Shown here piece after piece: positions 18,680 to 27,657 of a stretch of DNA of 64,000 bases (positions are counted from its first letter, which is position 1; every line of letters starts with the position of its first letter). The translations under genes were made by a program, and so were the position numbers. The notes beneath the pieces were generated by a model. It ran no database searches and had not been told where the DNA came from. It saw only the letters and a program-made list of their open reading frames with translations. Origin of the DNA: Sedimenticola sp. (GTDB lineage: Bacteria; Pseudomonadota; Gammaproteobacteria; Chromatiales; Chromatiaceae); contig JALXAM010000007.1 in the NCBI GenBank assembly GCA_026992075.1, positions 21,773 to 85,772 of the forward strand, written 5' to 3'.

Positions 18680-19405
18680 CTACAACTGGTAGGCCTTTCC
18701 CATCTGGCCCAGCTCCCGCTGCAGTTCCCGGAAAGCCCTTTCCACCTGCTCGCCGGGGCCACGAAAGCCCAGTTCGACGAAGTTCTCCTCTCCCCGGCGC
18801 GGCAGGCTGAACAGCTTCAGTTCCGGCCAGGCCGCATCCAACCGCTGCATGAGCGGCATCAGCTCGTTCTCGGAGACCCCGGGCACCCGCAGCGAACGCA
18901 CCCTCTCCGGTTCGGCATCGGCATAGCGGTTCTCCAGCACCCAGCGCGCCATGGGGTGGGCCATATCGGGAAAGCCGGGCAGAAAGTGGTGCTCCCGGAT
19001 GGAGAAGCCCGGCACCTGGTTCACCGGGTTGGGGATCAGCCCGGCCCCCTGCGGCAGGTCGGCCATACGCACCCGGTGGGGCCGCGCCGCTTTACCGAAG
19101 CGCCCTTCGATGAGCGCCTCGGCCTCCGGGTGGCGCACCAGCGACACCCCCGCCGCCCTGGCGGCGCACTGCCGGGTGTGGTCGTCCGGGGTGGCGCCGA
19201 TGCCGCCGCAGGAGAAGACCGGGAGCCCCTCCTCCATGGTCTGGCGCAAGCGGGACGTGAGCAGGTCCGGATCGTCGGGCAGCACCTGCAGCCAGTGGAG
19301 GGAATGGCCATGTCCGGCCAACAGCTCCCGAAAGAAATCGAAATGGCGGTCGCGCCGCCGACCGCTCAGGATCTCGTCGCCGATGACGATGAGCCCGAAT
19401 TTCAC
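18680..19405 (-). CDS. CinA/MoaB-type molybdopterin-binding-fold protein
   Basis: A 241-residue protein whose first half is a MoaB/Mog fold as in CinA: MKFGLIVIGDEILSGRRRDRH at the start and CGGIGATPDDHTRQCAARAAG in the middle. The C-terminal half, with an RGEENFVELGFRGP segment, lacks the CinA nicotinamide-nucleotide deamidase domain. It is therefore a single-domain relative of unknown substrate. The GTG at 19405 matches the family start; upstream in-frame sequence belongs to the overlapping thioredoxin-fold gene. The 4-bp overlap indicates co-translation. Confidence 0.85.
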   Translation of the reverse strand: MKFGLIVIGDEILSGRRRDRHFDFFRELLAGHGHSLHWLQVLPDDPDLLTSRLRQTMEEGLPVFSCGGIGATPDDHTRQCAARAAGVSLVRHPEAEALIEGRFGKAARPHRVRMADLPQGAGLIPNPVNQVPGFSIREHHFLPGFPDMAHPMARWVLENRYADAEPERVRSLRVPGVSENELMPLMQRLDAAWPELKLFSLPRRGEENFVELGFRGPGEQVERAFRELQRELGQMGKAYQL

Positions 19406-19818
19406 GATGCGCCTCCCCGCAGTTTCCGCACCGCCTCTTCGATCGCCTGGGACAGATAGTAGAAATACATGTCCAACACCGTGATTCCCACCATCTTCTC
19501 CGCCAGCTCCTTCCCTTCCGGGGAGAGGAACAGCACGGTGGGCGTCACCGAGATCCCGTAGCGGCGCGCGAACTCCTGTCCTTCCACCTTGCGGCCCTGG
19601 AAATCGACCAGCCATTCGCCCTCGTCCATGAAGACCTCCCCCAGCAGGATCTCATCGGCGAAGTCCCCTCCCCGGATCATGGGCAGCAGCACCTCTTCCT
19701 TCAGCCGGTGGCAGTAGGCGCACCCTTTCTGGGAGACCACGAGCACGATGACCCGCTTCTCCCGGCGGGCCCGTTCCCCCACCGCTTTCAAATCGTGAAA
19801 CTGCTGTAAGACCACCAT
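19402..19818 (-). CDS. Thioredoxin-fold protein with CAYC site
   Basis: A 138-residue protein with a thioredoxin-like fold. The active site is KGCAYCHRLKEE and the cis-proline region is GISVTPTVLFLSPEGKEL. It resembles SoxW-type and DUF255-like thioredoxins. No convincing signal peptide is visible (MVVLQQFHDLKAVGERAR), so it is probably cytoplasmic unless the start is wrong. It is divergent from mfd and overlaps the CinA-like gene by 4 bp. Confidence 0.85.
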   Translation of the reverse strand: MVVLQQFHDLKAVGERARREKRVIVLVVSQKGCAYCHRLKEEVLLPMIRGGDFADEILLGEVFMDEGEWLVDFQGRKVEGQEFARRYGISVTPTVLFLSPEGKELAEKMVGITVLDMYFYYLSQAIEEAVRKLRGGAS

Positions 19819-19946
19819 CTGCCCAAACCGAAAAACCCCGATAGTCCGAAGTTGGTCATTCTAGCAAGCAGAGAACTTTCCGGTCCGAAAGGCTTGCCCA
19901 AATTCAGCGACACACCGGAAAGATATGGCACAATACGCGCCCTTCC

Positions 19947-22900
19947 ATGACCGCCCACCAAGAAAACCTGGCCTCTGTACTGGCTCCGCCCCTGCCGGAG
20001 AAGGGGGGCGAGCGCCTGCTGTGGGGCCGGGCCCTTGGCGCGGCGGGCGGACTGGCCATCGCCTCGGCGGCGCGCAACTGGCCCGGGCTGGTGGTGGCGG
20101 TGGCGCGCGACCTGCAGCAGGCGCGCAAGCTGGAACAGGAACTGGCCTTCTTCCTGGAAGGAACCGACCTCCCCCTGCTCCACTTCCCCGACTGGGAGAC
20201 CCTCCCCTACGACGTCTTCTCGCCCCTGCCCGAGCTGGTGTCGGAGCGGCTGCTCACCCTCCATCGCCTGCGCCAGGCGCGCCGGGGCGTGCTGGTGGTG
20301 CCGGCCGCCACCCTGCAGCAGCGCATTCTGCCGCCGGCCTTCCTCGATGCCCATGTACTGGTGCTGGAGACAGGTCAGCGGCTCGATGCCGCCGCCTTCC
20401 GCCGCCGCCTGGAGCAGGCCGGTTACCAGTGCGTCTCCCAGGTGATGGGCCACGGCGAATTCGCCGTACGTGGCTCCCTCATCGACCTCTTTCCCATGGG
20501 GAGCGCGGTGCCCTACCGCATCGACCTCTTCGACGACGAGATCGACAGCCTGCGCATCTTCGATCCCGAGACCCAGCGCACCACCGGCAAAGTGGAGCGG
20601 GTGCAACTGCTGCCGGCGCGCGAGTTTCCCACCGACGAGGCGGCCATCCAGCGCTTTCGCGGCAACTGGCGCAACCGTTTCGAGGGCGATCCCCAACGCA
20701 GCCTGGTCTACCGCGAGGTGAGCGAAGGGCGCCTGCCCGGCGGCATCGAGTACTACCTGCCCCTCTTCTTCGAGCAGACCGCCACCCTCTTCGACTATCT
20801 CGATGAAAAGAGCCTGCTGGTGGAGGCGGAAGGAGTGCGCGAGGAGGCGGCCCACTTCTTCGAGCAGGTGAGCGAACGCTACGAAGAGCGGCGCCACGAC
20901 CTGGAGCGCCCCCTGCTGCCGCCGCGCGAGCTCTACCTCGACGCCGAGGATCTGGCCGCCCGCATCAAGCCCTTTGCCGGCGTCACCCTCCGTTCCGGCA
21001 GCGTGGAGGAGCGGCCCAGGGGGTACCGCGCCGCCGTGGAGCTGGCCACCCGCGCCCTGCCACCCCTGGCGATCCAGGCGCGCGCCAGTCGGCCGGCGGG
21101 ACAACTGGAGGACTTTCTTGCCAGCTTCGAGGGCCGCACCCTGTTCCTGGCCGAGAGCGCAGGCCGGCGCGAGCACCTGCTGGAGACCCTGGCCGGCTTC
21201 GGCCTGAGGCCCAAGGTGGTGGCGGGGTGGCGGGAATTCCTCCAAGGGGAGGCGCCACTGGCCATCACCACCGCCCCCCTGGAGCAGGGGCTGTGGCTCC
21301 CCTCCCCCGCCGTGGCGCTGGTGCCCGAAGCCCTGCTGCTGGGCGAGCGGGTGCGCCAGCCGAGCCGCAAGCGCAGGGGCGCCGATGCCGAGCTGGTGGT
21401 GCGCAACCTGGCCGAGCTGCAGGAGGGGGCGCCCGTGGTCCACGAGGAGCACGGCATCGGCCGCTACCTGGGACTGCAGCATCTTGACGTGGGCGGCATG
21501 GAACAGGAGTTTCTCACCATCGAGTACGCCGGCGGCGACAAGCTCTATGTGCCGGTGGCCTCCCTCCACCTCATCAGCCGCTACACCGGAGGCGCCGACG
21601 AGACGGCGCCCCTCCACCGCCTGGGAAGCGACCAGTGGGAGAAGGCGAAGAAACGGGCGGCGAAGAAGGTGCGCGACACCGCCGCCGAACTGCTGGAGAT
21701 CCACGCCCGCCGCGCCGCCCGCCAGGGCTTCGCCTTCCCGCCGCCCGGCGACGACTACCGCCAGTTCGCCGCCCAGTTCGAGTTCGAGGAGACGCCAGAC
21801 CAACAGGCGGCCATCGACGCCGTCATCGAGGACATGACCTCGCCCCGCCCCATGGACCGGGTGGTGTGCGGCGACGTGGGCTTCGGCAAGACCGAGGTGG
21901 CCCTGCGCGCCGCCTTCCTGGCCACTGCCGGCGGCAAGCAGGTGGCGGTGCTGGTGCCCACCACCCTGCTGGCCCAGCAGCACTACGACAACTTCGCCGA
22001 CCGCTTTGCCGACTGGCCGGTGAAGGTGGCCCTGCTCTCCCGCTTCAGCAACAGCAAGGCCACCGCCGAGACCCTCAAGGGGCTGGCCGGGGGTACCGTG
22101 GACATCGTGGTGGGCACCCACAAGCTGCTGGGCGACCAGGTGAAGTTCAAGGATCTGGGGCTGGTGATCGTGGACGAGGAGCACCGCTTCGGCGTGCGCC
22201 ACAAAGAGAAGCTCAAGGCCCTGCGCGCCGAGGTGGACCTGCTCACCCTCACCGCCACCCCCATTCCCCGCACCCTCAACATGGCCATGAGCGGCATGCG
22301 CGACCTCTCCATCATCGCCACGCCACCGGCGCGCCGCCACCCCATCAAGACCTTCGTCCACCAGTGGAGCGACACCCTGGTGCGGGAGGCGATCCAGCGC
22401 GAGCTGGGGCGCGGAGGGCAGGTCTACGTGCTCCACAACGAGGTGAGCACCATCGAGAAGATGGCCGCCACCATCCGCGCCCTGGTACCGGGCGCGCGGG
22501 TGGAGTTCGCCCACGGGCAGATGCGCGAGCGCGAGCTGGAGCGCATCATGCGCGACTTCTACCACCAGCGCTTCAACATCCTGGTCTGCACCACCATCAT
22601 CGAAAGCGGCATCGACGTGCCCAGCGCCAACACCATCGTCATCAACCGCGCCGACAAACTGGGGCTGGCCCAGCTCCACCAGCTCCGCGGCCGGGTGGGA
22701 CGCAGCCACCACCGCGCCTACGCCTATCTCATCACCCCGCCGCCACGGGCCATGACCAGGGATGCCCTCAAGCGGCTGGAGGCCCTGGAGGCGCTGGAAG
22801 ACCTGGGCGCCGGCTTCACCCTGGCCACCCATGATCTGGAGATCCGCGGCGCCGGCGAGCTGCTGGGCGAGGAGCAGAGCGGCCAGATCCACGAGGTGGG

Positions 22901-23420
22901 CTTCACCCTCTACACCCAGATGCTGGAGCGGGCGGTGCGCGCCATCAAGGAGGGCCGGCAGCCCGAGCTGGACCGGCCCCTGGACCACGGCACCGAGATC
23001 GACCTGCACCTGCCGGCGCTGCTGCCCGAGGACTACCTCCCCGACGTCCACGTGCGCCTGATCCAGTACAAGCGCATCGCCTCCGCCGAAAGGCGCGAGG
23101 TCCTGCGCGAGCTGAAGGTGGAGATGATCGACCGTTTCGGCCTGCTGCCGGAGGCGGCGAAGAACCTGTTCGAGATCACCGAACTCAAACTGGAGGTGGC
23201 GCCCCTGGGCATCCGCAAGATCGAAGCCGGCCCCGAAGGCGGGCGCATCCACTTTGAGGAGCAGCCCGCCATCGACCCGGCGCGCCTGATCCAGCTCATC
23301 CAGGAGCGGCCCCAGGAGTACCGCCTCGACGGCAGCGAGCGGCTGCGCTTCTTCGCCGACCTGTCGGATACCGCCACGCGGGTGCAACGGGTGCGGGAGA
23401 TCGTGGGACGGTTGGCATAG
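19947..23420 (+). CDS. mfd: Transcription-repair coupling factor
   Basis: A 1157-residue ATP-dependent translocase that removes stalled RNA polymerase and recruits UvrA. The N-terminal UvrB-like region contains HFPDWETLPYDVFSPLPELVSERL. An RNA-polymerase-interaction domain follows (VVHEEHGIGRYLGL), then the helicase core with Walker A GDVGFGKTEVALRAAF, the DEEH box IVDEEHRFGVRHKE and the helicase C motif QLRGRVGRS. The TRCF C-terminal domain is present. Full length for the family. The TAG stop lies within a dispersed repeat unit. Confidence 0.98.
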   Translation: MTAHQENLASVLAPPLPEKGGERLLWGRALGAAGGLAIASAARNWPGLVVAVARDLQQARKLEQELAFFLEGTDLPLLHFPDWETLPYDVFSPLPELVSERLLTLHRLRQARRGVLVVPAATLQQRILPPAFLDAHVLVLETGQRLDAAAFRRRLEQAGYQCVSQVMGHGEFAVRGSLIDLFPMGSAVPYRIDLFDDEIDSLRIFDPETQRTTGKVERVQLLPAREFPTDEAAIQRFRGNWRNRFEGDPQRSLVYREVSEGRLPGGIEYYLPLFFEQTATLFDYLDEKSLLVEAEGVREEAAHFFEQVSERYEERRHDLERPLLPPRELYLDAEDLAARIKPFAGVTLRSGSVEERPRGYRAAVELATRALPPLAIQARASRPAGQLEDFLASFEGRTLFLAESAGRREHLLETLAGFGLRPKVVAGWREFLQGEAPLAITTAPLEQGLWLPSPAVALVPEALLLGERVRQPSRKRRGADAELVVRNLAELQEGAPVVHEEHGIGRYLGLQHLDVGGMEQEFLTIEYAGGDKLYVPVASLHLISRYTGGADETAPLHRLGSDQWEKAKKRAAKKVRDTAAELLEIHARRAARQGFAFPPPGDDYRQFAAQFEFEETPDQQAAIDAVIEDMTSPRPMDRVVCGDVGFGKTEVALRAAFLATAGGKQVAVLVPTTLLAQQHYDNFADRFADWPVKVALLSRFSNSKATAETLKGLAGGTVDIVVGTHKLLGDQVKFKDLGLVIVDEEHRFGVRHKEKLKALRAEVDLLTLTATPIPRTLNMAMSGMRDLSIIATPPARRHPIKTFVHQWSDTLVREAIQRELGRGGQVYVLHNEVSTIEKMAATIRALVPGARVEFAHGQMRERELERIMRDFYHQRFNILVCTTIIESGIDVPSANTIVINRADKLGLAQLHQLRGRVGRSHHRAYAYLITPPPRAMTRDALKRLEALEALEDLGAGFTLATHDLEIRGAGELLGEEQSGQIHEVGFTLYTQMLERAVRAIKEGRQPELDRPLDHGTEIDLHLPALLPEDYLPDVHVRLIQYKRIASAERREVLRELKVEMIDRFGLLPEAAKNLFEITELKLEVAPLGIRKIEAGPEGGRIHFEEQPAIDPARLIQLIQERPQEYRLDGSERLRFFADLSDTATRVQRVREIVGRLA

Positions 23421-23495
23421 GAGGCGCGTCCTCGCGCCGAACAGGGGAATCCGGCAAGAGCAAAAGAGAGAGTTCGGCCGGGGACGGCGCTCCTA
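23418..23495. repeat. Dispersed palindromic repeat, GTAGGAG family, copy 3
   Basis: TAGGAGGCGCGTCCTCGCG... at 23418-23442 faces an inverted unit GTTCGGCCGGGGACGGCG... ending CTCCTA at 23472-23495. The first TAG is the mfd stop codon. A different repeat family follows within 12 bp. Confidence 0.85.
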
Positions 23496-23506
23496 ACAAA
23501 AGACGA

Positions 23507-23588
23507 GTAGGTTGGGCAAAAGCGCGCAGCGCCGTGCCCAACTCTCTTCCGCTGTTTCGTTGGGCACGCTTCGCTTTGCCCAACCTAC
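23507..23588. repeat. Dispersed repeat, GTAGGTTGGGCAAA family, copy 1
   Basis: GTAGGTTGGGCAAAAGCGCG at the left faces CGCTTTGCCCAACCTAC at the right, with a GTGCCCAAC/GTTGGGCAC palindrome inside. The whole unit is about 82 bp. A second copy at 27502-27581 has the same organisation and nearly the same sequence. It lies between mfd and the convergent phosphomannomutase gene. Confidence 0.85.
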
Positions 23589-23638
23589 AGGGATGGTCTG
23601 CCTCCGGGGCGACAGGGGTAGCCGGGGGCGAGTAAAGG

Positions 23639-24997
23639 CTATTCCGAAAACCGCGCCAGGAACTCCGACAGCTCCTTCGTCTTCTCCTCCATCAGCGTCT
23701 GATCGCCCCGGCTCTCCAGATTGAGGCGGATCACCGGCTCGGTATTGGAGGCGCGCAGGTTGAAGCGCCAGTTGTCGTACTCGATGGAGATGCCGTCGGT
23801 ACGGTCCACGCTCCTGGCGCCGGGCAGGTACTTCTCCTCCACCGCCTTCATCGCCTCGGCGGCATCCTTCACCCGGAAATTGATCTCGCCGCTGGAGGGG
23901 AACTTGGCGATGCGCTCGTCCAGCATGCTGCTCAGGCTGCGGCCGGAGATGCTCATCAGCTCGGTGACCAGCAGCCAGGGGATCTGGCCGCTGTCGCAGT
24001 AGGCGAAATCGCGGAAATAGTGGTGAGCGCTCATCTCGCCGCCGTAGATGGCGTCCTCCTGGCGCATGCGCTCCTTGATGAAGGCGTGGCCCGACTTGCT
24101 CTGGATGGGAATCCCTCCCAGGGAGGTGACGATGTCGATGGTGTTCCACACCAGCCGCGGGTCGTGGATGATCTTGCTGCCGGGATGCTTGCGCAGGAAC
24201 ACCTCGGCCAGCAGGCCGACGATGTAGTAGCCCTCGATGAAACGGCCGGTCTCGTCGAAAAGGAAGCAGCGGTCGTAGTCGCCGTCCCAGGCCACCCCCA
24301 GGTCGGCGCCGTGCTTCAACACCGCGTCGATGGTGGCCTGCCGATTCTCCGGCAGGATGGGATTGGGAATGCCGTTGGGGAAGGTGCCGTCGGGCTCGTG
24401 GTTGATCTTCACGAACTCGAAGGGCAGGTGAGGCTCCAGCAGGTCGACGATCTCCCCGGCGCCGCCGTTGCCGGCATTGACCACGATCTTCAGCGGCTTG
24501 AGCTTGTCCCGTTCCACGTAGCCCAGCAGCGCCTGGATGTAGTCCTCCTTCCAGTCGAGCTGTTCGACCTTTCCTTTCTCCCGTACCTCGGGAAACTCGT
24601 TCTTCTCCGCCAGCGCCCGGATCTCCTGCAGGCCGGTATCGGCACTGATGGGACGGGACTGCTCGCGCACGAACTTGAGCCCGTTGTAGTCCATGGGATT
24701 GTGGCTGGCGGTGACCATGATGCCGCCGTCGCAACCGTAGTGATCGGTGGCGAAGTAGACGCACTCGGTGCCGCACAATCCCAGCAGCTTCACATCCACC
24801 CCGCTGTCGGTGAGCCCCTCCACCAGCGCCGCGCGCAGCTTGGGACTGGAGAGGCGGATGTCCTCGCCCACCACCACCGTCCTGGGCTGCAGGAAGGCTG
24901 CGTAGGCCCGCCCGATGCGGTAGACCACCTCTTCGTTGAGCTGGTCGGGGATGCGCCCACGCACGTCGTAGGCCTTGAAGCAGGTGATCTTGTCCAT
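23639..24997 (-). CDS. Phosphomannomutase/phosphoglucomutase
   Basis: A 452-residue alpha-D-phosphohexomutase that interconverts hexose 6- and 1-phosphates for GDP-mannose, exopolysaccharide or LPS precursors. The phosphoserine loop is [13 protein letters not shown], the metal loop [12 protein letters not shown], the sugar-binding loop [13 protein letters not shown] and the phosphate-binding loop [14 protein letters not shown]. The ATG at 24997 ([14 protein letters not shown]) matches the family start. CpsG/ManB and AlgC are both close; the sequence does not decide whether glucose phosphates are also used. Confidence 0.94.
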   Translation of the reverse strand: MDKITCFKAYDVRGRIPDQLNEEVVYRIGRAYAAFLQPRTVVVGEDIRLSSPKLRAALVEGLTDSGVDVKLLGLCGTECVYFATDHYGCDGGIMVTASHNPMDYNGLKFVREQSRPISADTGLQEIRALAEKNEFPEVREKGKVEQLDWKEDYIQALLGYVERDKLKPLKIVVNAGNGGAGEIVDLLEPHLPFEFVKINHEPDGTFPNGIPNPILPENRQATIDAVLKHGADLGVAWDGDYDRCFLFDETGRFIEGYYIVGLLAEVFLRKHPGSKIIHDPRLVWNTIDIVTSLGGIPIQSKSGHAFIKERMRQEDAIYGGEMSAHHYFRDFAYCDSGQIPWLLVTELMSISGRSLSSMLDERIAKFPSSGEINFRVKDAAEAMKAVEEKYLPGARSVDRTDGISIEYDNWRFNLRASNTEPVIRLNLESRGDQTLMEEKTKELSEFLARFSE

Positions 24998-25104
24998 GGC
25001 TGTCGGTCCTCGGTGAGGTGCTGTGGATTCAATCTGAAAATTGTACCACCGGGCCAGCGTCAAATTCGTCGACCCGGCACATGGGACCACCTTGTTCCCA
25101 GTTC

Positions 25105-25160
25105 GTAGGTCGGACTTCAGTCCGACACTGCAGCCGTTGTCGGGCTGAAGCCCGACCTAC
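25105..25160. repeat. Dispersed repeat, GTCGGGCTTCAGCCCGAC family, copy 1
   Basis: GTAGGTCGGACTTCAGTCCG at the left and CGGGCTGAAGCCCGACCTAC at the right are inverted copies of one palindromic unit. They lie in the 5' gap of the phosphomannomutase gene. Single units recur at 25571, 25739, 27463 and 27639. Confidence 0.85.
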
Positions 25161-25207
25161 AGGAAAACAAAAAGCGGGGAAAGGCGCCTGGTGGCGCGGC
25201 TCCAGGC

Positions 25208-25237
25208 AAAAAAACGGCCTGCATCTCTGCAGGCCGT
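25208..25237 (-). terminator. Rho-independent terminator after tRNA-Glu
   Basis: A perfect 10-bp stem, ACGGCCTGCA/TGCAGGCCGT, with a 4-nt loop is followed on the minus strand by seven T residues. It lies 8 bp past the encoded CCA of tRNA-Glu and ends the gltX-glnS-tRNA strand. Confidence 0.92.
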
Positions 25238-25244
25238 CATCGGA

Positions 25245-25320
25245 TGGCGTCCCCTAGGGGAGTCGAACCCCTGTTACCGCCGTGAAAGGGCGGTGTCCTA
25301 GGCCTCTAGACGAAGGGGAC
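25245..25320 (-). tRNA. tRNA-Glu (anticodon UUC)
   Basis: On the minus strand it begins GTCCCCTTCGTCTAGAGGCC. The anticodon stem-loop is CCGCC-CTTTCAC-GGCGG, giving anticodon UUC. The T-arm contains GGTTCGACTCC, and CCA is encoded. The length is 76 nt. It is the last gene before a strong terminator and lies downstream of tRNA-Ala on the same strand as gltX, the gene for its synthetase. Confidence 0.97.
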
Positions 25321-25369
25321 GAATTGGGTTGCGGATTGTAACCGATCTCCGATCGTCCATCCACCGATC

Positions 25370-25445
25370 TGGTGGAGCCAGGCGGGATCGAACCGCCGAC
25401 CTCGACACTGCCAGTGTCGCGCTCTCCCAGCTGAGCTATGGCCCC
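25370..25445 (-). tRNA. tRNA-Ala (anticodon GGC)
   Basis: On the minus strand it begins GGGGCCATAGCTCAGCTGGG. The anticodon stem-loop is CGACA-CTGGCAG-TGTCG, giving anticodon GGC. The T-arm contains GGTTCGATCCC and the acceptor ends GGCTCCACCA with CCA encoded. The length is 76 nt. It is 49 bp upstream of tRNA-Glu and probably co-transcribed with it. Confidence 0.97.
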
Positions 25446-25570
25446 GTTTTTCTCGCCGCGGCGCCGGGCCATCAGGACCCGCTGCCTCGCAAGAGGCGCG
25501 TATCATAATCCAGGCTCCGGTGGCTGTCCATACCCGGAAATGAAAAATTTTCCAGGGCCGCTTGGCCCGT

Positions 25571-25591
25571 GGGCCGGGCTTCAGCCCGACA
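25571..25591. repeat. Dispersed repeat, GTCGGGCTTCAGCCCGAC family, copy 2
   Basis: The single unit CCGGGCTTCAGCCCGACA lies in the 317-bp space between tRNA-Ala and glnS. That space holds this unit, the long hairpin copy B at 25622-25709 and a further unit at 25739-25760, but no gene. Confidence 0.75.
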
Positions 25592-25621
25592 AATCTTCCA
25601 ACCCGCCTGTAAGCCGACGGG

Positions 25622-25709
25622 CCGGTTCTTGTGGCGGGACCTCCGAGGCAGGGATGCCGAGGCGGAGCCTACAGGGAAGTATTCACGGCGTTCCCGCCAC
25701 AAGAACCGG
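25622..25709. repeat. Long hairpin with conserved loop, copy B
   Basis: Perfect 18-nt arms (CCGGTTCTTGTGGCGGGA and its reverse complement) at 25622-25639 and 25692-25709 enclose a 52-nt loop. The loop starts CCTCCGAGGCAGGGATGCC and ends GTATTCACGGCGT, matching the loop of copy A at all but four or so positions. The arms do not match those of copy A except for the CGGGA next to the loop. It lies between glnS and the tRNA genes. Confidence 0.8.
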
Positions 25710-25738
25710 GGCGGCGGCGCGCCGAAAGTGTTGTTGTT

Positions 25739-25760
25739 GTCGGGCTGAAGCCCGACCTGC
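25739..25760. repeat. Dispersed repeat, GTCGGGCTTCAGCCCGAC family, copy 3
   Basis: The single unit GTCGGGCTGAAGCCCGACCT lies two bases beyond the TGA stop of glnS (25763-25765). Confidence 0.8.
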
Positions 25761-25762
25761 CA

Positions 25763-27436
25763 TCAGCCCCCTTTTTTCTCCACCTTGGCCCAGGAGTCGC
25801 GCAGCGTCACCACCCGGTTGAACACCAGTCTGCCTTGCTCCGCCTCCACGGCGTCGCGGCAGAAGTAACCCTCACGCTCGAACTGGAAGCGCTCTCCCGG
25901 GGCGGCGTCGGCCAGGGCGGGTTCCACCACCGCCTGCACCACCTTGAGGGAATCCGGGTTGAGCAGCTCACCCAGTGGCGCGTCCTCGGCGGCGGGGTTG
26001 GGCACCCGGAAGAGGCGGTCGTAGAGGCGCACCTCCGCCTCCACCCCCTCACTGGCGGAGACCCAGTGGATGACGCCCCGTACCTTGCGCCCCTCAGGGT
26101 TACGGCCCAGGGTCTCGGGGTCGTAGTGGCAGCGCAGCTCGACGACCTCGCCCTGGTCGTTTTTCACCGCCTCGTCGCAGATGATGGTGTAGGCGTTGCG
26201 CAGCCGCACCTCGCCGCCGAGCACCAGCCGCTTGTACTTCTTGTTGGCGCTCTCGCGGAAATCGGCGCGGTCGATGTAGATCTCGCGGGTGAGCTTGAGC
26301 TGCCGGCTGCCCATGGCGTCGTCCTTGGGGTGGTTGGGCGCTTCCAGGGTCTCCACCTTCCCCTCGGGATAGTTGGTGATCACCACCTTGAGGGGATCGA
26401 GCACCGCCATGCGCCGGGGGGCGGTGCGGTCCAGATCCTCGCGGATGCTCGCTTCGAGCACCCCCATCTCCACGGTGCCGTCCACCTTGGTGACGCCGAT
26501 GCGGTTGCAGAAGTCACGGATGGAGGCGGGAGTGTAGCCGCGCCTCCGCAACCCGGCGATGGTGGGCATGCGCGGGTCGTCCCAGCCTTCCACATGGCCC
26601 TCCTCCACCAGCTGGGTGAGCTTGCGCTTGCTCATCACCGTGTACTCGAGGTTGAGGCGGGCAAACTCGATCTGGCGTGGGTGGCAGGGCGCGCTGACGT
26701 GGTCCAGCACCCAGTCGTAAAGGGGCCGGTGATCCTCAAACTCCAGGGTGCAGAGGGAGTGGGTGATCCCCTCCAGGGCGTCGGAGATGGGGTGGGTGAA
26801 GTCGTACATGGGGTAGATGCACCACTCGTCGCCCGTCTGGTGGTGGATGGCGCCGCGGCGGATGCGGTAGAGGGTGGGGTCGCGCAGGTTCATGTTGGGC
26901 GAGGCCATGTCGATCTTGGCCCGCAGGGTGCGCGAGCCGTCAGGAAACTCGCCGGCGCGCATGCGGCGAAAGAGATCCAGGTTCTCTTCCACGGAACGGT
27001 TGCGGTAGGGGCTCTCGCGCCCGGGCTCGGTGAGGGTGCCGCGGTACTCGCGCACCTGCTCCGGGGTGAGGTCGCAGACGTAGGCCAGCCCCTTCTCGAT
27101 CAGCTCCACGGCGAACTGGTAGAGCTGCTCGAAGTAGTCCGATGCGTAATAGAGACCGGACCACTGGTAGCCGAGCCAGCGCACGTCCTCCTTGATCGCC
27201 TCGACATACTCCACGTCCTCCTTGTGGGGATTGGTGTCGTCGAAGCGCAGGTTGCACTCGCCGCCGTAGTCCTCGGCGATGCCGAAGTTGAGCACGATGG
27301 ACTTGGCGTGGCCGATGTGGAGATAGCCGTTGGGCTCCGGCGGGAAACGGGTGTGGATCTTCTCGTGCTTGCCGCTGGCCAGGTCCGCCTCGATGATCTG
27401 GCGGATGAAGTTGGTGGGTTTGTTCTGTTCCGACAT
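25763..27436 (-). CDS. glnS: Glutaminyl-tRNA synthetase
   Basis: A 557-residue class I aminoacyl-tRNA synthetase. The HIGH motif is [16 protein letters not shown] and the KMSKS motif is VMSKRKL. The [20 protein letters not shown] region and the beta-barrel anticodon-binding domain ([18 protein letters not shown]) are characteristic of GlnS rather than GltX. Length is standard. It is downstream of gltX on the same strand, separated by 210 bp that hold three different repeat families. Confidence 0.98.
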   Translation of the reverse strand: MSEQNKPTNFIRQIIEADLASGKHEKIHTRFPPEPNGYLHIGHAKSIVLNFGIAEDYGGECNLRFDDTNPHKEDVEYVEAIKEDVRWLGYQWSGLYYASDYFEQLYQFAVELIEKGLAYVCDLTPEQVREYRGTLTEPGRESPYRNRSVEENLDLFRRMRAGEFPDGSRTLRAKIDMASPNMNLRDPTLYRIRRGAIHHQTGDEWCIYPMYDFTHPISDALEGITHSLCTLEFEDHRPLYDWVLDHVSAPCHPRQIEFARLNLEYTVMSKRKLTQLVEEGHVEGWDDPRMPTIAGLRRRGYTPASIRDFCNRIGVTKVDGTVEMGVLEASIREDLDRTAPRRMAVLDPLKVVITNYPEGKVETLEAPNHPKDDAMGSRQLKLTREIYIDRADFRESANKKYKRLVLGGEVRLRNAYTIICDEAVKNDQGEVVELRCHYDPETLGRNPEGRKVRGVIHWVSASEGVEAEVRLYDRLFRVPNPAAEDAPLGELLNPDSLKVVQAVVEPALADAAPGERFQFEREGYFCRDAVEAEQGRLVFNRVVTLRDSWAKVEKKGG

Positions 27437-27462
27437 CGTCTCCTGATCTCAAGTCCGTTATC

Positions 27463-27657
27463 GTCGGGCTGAAGCCCGACCTACATGGGCGGGCACATGA
27501 CGCAGGTTGGGCAAAGGCGCGCAGCGCCATGCCCAACATCTTTCCTGTTCCGTTGGGCACGCTTCGCTTTGCCCAACCTACGGAAACTCCCTCTCCCCCT
27601 TGGGGGAGAGGGCCGGGGTGAGGGGGTGAATCCTGCAACCCGGGCTTCAGCCCGACA
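27463..27657. repeat. Mosaic of three repeat families between gltX and glnS
   Basis: In order: a GTCGGGCTGAAGCCCGAC unit (27463-27484), a full GTAGGTTGGGCAAA-type element (27502-27581), a CCCTCTCCC/GGGGGAGAGGG palindrome with GGGGTGAGGG (27589-27628), and a reverse-oriented CCGGGCTTCAGCCCGACA unit (27639-27657). The last unit contains the gltX stop codon. Almost no unique sequence remains in this 210-bp gap. Confidence 0.85.

Noticed and set aside
19788..23387. Open frame of about 1,200 codons on the minus strand opposite mfd
   Set aside because: It mirrors mfd codons, its product is His/Gln/Gly-rich without domains, and Mfd on the other strand is unmistakable. Long antisense frames are expected at this GC content.
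25254..25506. Short minus-strand frames over tRNA-Glu and tRNA-Ala
   Set aside because: These are common false frames created by tRNA sequence (GAIAQLGERDTGSV type).
25105..25760. Possible CRISPR array
   Set aside because: The repeated units are palindromic, unevenly spaced, in both orientations and interrupted by other elements. There are no spacers of even length and no cas genes.
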